Positions 5,372 through 5,672 of a DNA stretch of 5,672 bases are shown one piece after another. The stretch covers positions 1 to 5,672 of the forward strand of contig JADFQR010000098.1 in NCBI GenBank assembly GCA_022561735.1, written 5' to 3'. Origin of the DNA: Chloroflexota bacterium. GTDB taxonomy: Bacteria; Chloroflexota; Dehalococcoidia; UBA1151. The translations under genes were made by a program, and so were the position numbers. The notes under the pieces are model-generated. The model was not told the DNA's origin and made no database searches. It saw only the letters and a list, made by a program, of their open reading frames with translations. Positions within the stretch are counted from its first letter, which is position 1. Each line of letters starts with the position of its first letter.

Positions 5372-5672
5372 ATGCCAACTAAATCAAGCACAAATGCTAG
5401 TCTGACTCCGCTGGTTGCGCAACCAAGGAAATTTTTTGCTTCGGTGGTTTTCTTCGGTGCGGTGAGCCTGAACGCGGCTGGAATAGAAGTCCGTGCCCAG
5501 GGCAAGCCCACCGCTCGCGAACTCGGGATTATCACGGGGATCCTGGATCCGGGGAGGACAAACGGTATCGTTGATGTTGCAGGAGTGCTGGTCGGTCATT
5601 CCACAATAGCAGGTGATTCGTTCAACACGGGCGTTACGGTGGTTAAACCGCACGGCGGCAACATTTTTGTGG
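5372..5672 (+). CDS. exported P1-family (DmpA-like, S58) peptidase, N-terminal part
   Basis: The gene runs off the window after about 100 codons. The ATG at 5372 gives a 20-residue polar start, then RKFFASVVFFGAVSLNAAG, a hydrophobic segment consistent with a signal peptide, and a possible cleavage near VRA-QG (residues 40-43). The mature part begins ARELGIITGILDPGRTNGIV, followed by DVAGVLVGHSTIAGDS and TGVTVVKPHGGNIFV. These match the start of the P1/DmpA family: the GxxxGxxxPGxxNxIxDVxGVxVGH and TGVTxxxPHGGN patterns. Members are Ntn-type aminopeptidases that self-cleave before a catalytic Ser, which lies beyond the window. The signal suggests action outside the cytoplasm. There is no strong ribosome-binding site at 5372; AAGGAA at 5425-5430 precedes a GTG at 5444 with long spacing, but starting there would cut the signal peptide. 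It is divergent from the helicase-like gene with essentially no spacer. Confidence 0.85.
   Translation, partial: MPTKSSTNASLTPLVAQPRKFFASVVFFGAVSLNAAGIEVRAQGKPTARELGIITGILDPGRTNGIVDVAGVLVGHSTIAGDSFNTGVTVVKPHGGNIFV
5412..5425. repeat. 14-base perfect palindrome
   Basis: TGGTTGCGCAACCA reads the same on both strands. It lies 40 bases into the peptidase gene and 45 bases upstream of the TTG start of the divergent helicase-like gene, a plausible place for an operator. One such palindrome per few thousand bases is close to chance, so this is a weak call. On the minus strand its TTGCGC lies 17 bases before TAGCAT, a poor but correctly spaced promoter-like pair for the helicase-like gene. Confidence 0.25.

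Noticed and set aside
5368..5535. N-terminal extension of the helicase-like protein up to an ATG at 5535
   Set aside because: It is antisense to the clear signal peptide and first domain of the P1 peptidase and shows no DEAD-box-family features.

Overview
This is a bacterial window with no RNA gene, insertion sequence or CRISPR array that I can see. The left and middle parts are GC-rich: the 60-base line at 3301 counts to about 67% GC. The part right of about 4030 is poorer: the lines at 4201, 4381, 4801, 5161 and 5281 count to about 40, 58, 62, 58 and 43%. Start sites with good Shine-Dalgarno sequences and the protein families point to an uncultured Gram-negative-type bacterium. The CinA-like and thiamine-diphosphate proteins resemble those I associate with marine or soil Chloroflexota (SAR202-like) and some Alphaproteobacteria. 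The degenerate DEAD-box/DbpA protein and the exported P1 peptidase remind me of Gemmatimonadota. These taxonomic impressions are inference only.

Layout. Positions 1-1700 are gene-poor: a 56-residue two-helix membrane protein on the minus strand (29-199), a doubtful open frame (356-985), and a 79-residue two-helix membrane protein on the plus strand (1303-1542). A stand-alone CinA C-terminal-type amidohydrolase is on the minus strand (1701-2189), convergent with the small membrane gene. A 464-base divergent spacer separates it from a thiamine-diphosphate-dependent enzyme on the plus strand (from 2654). That enzyme is recognisable only to about 4021-4027, exactly in its cofactor (GDG) motif, where it runs head-on into the 3' end of a minus-strand gene (4021-5367) for a degenerate DEAD-box-like protein with a DbpA RNA-binding domain. 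At the right edge an exported P1-family (DmpA-like) peptidase starts on the plus strand (5372 to beyond the window), divergent from the helicase-like gene with almost no gap.

The genes do not form one obvious pathway. The most notable structure is the junction at about 4008-4039. A metabolic enzyme loses its last ~100 residues inside the cofactor site, the reading frame continues for 71 codons antisense to the next gene, base composition changes, and a 13-bp-stem hairpin sits across the join. This is either a real rearrangement that created a truncated enzyme or a chimeric join in the assembly; the sequence alone cannot decide. The second point of interest is the helicase-like protein, which has the layout of a DbpA-type DEAD-box protein but has lost its ATP-binding and hydrolysis motifs. 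I found no convincing new multi-gene system.
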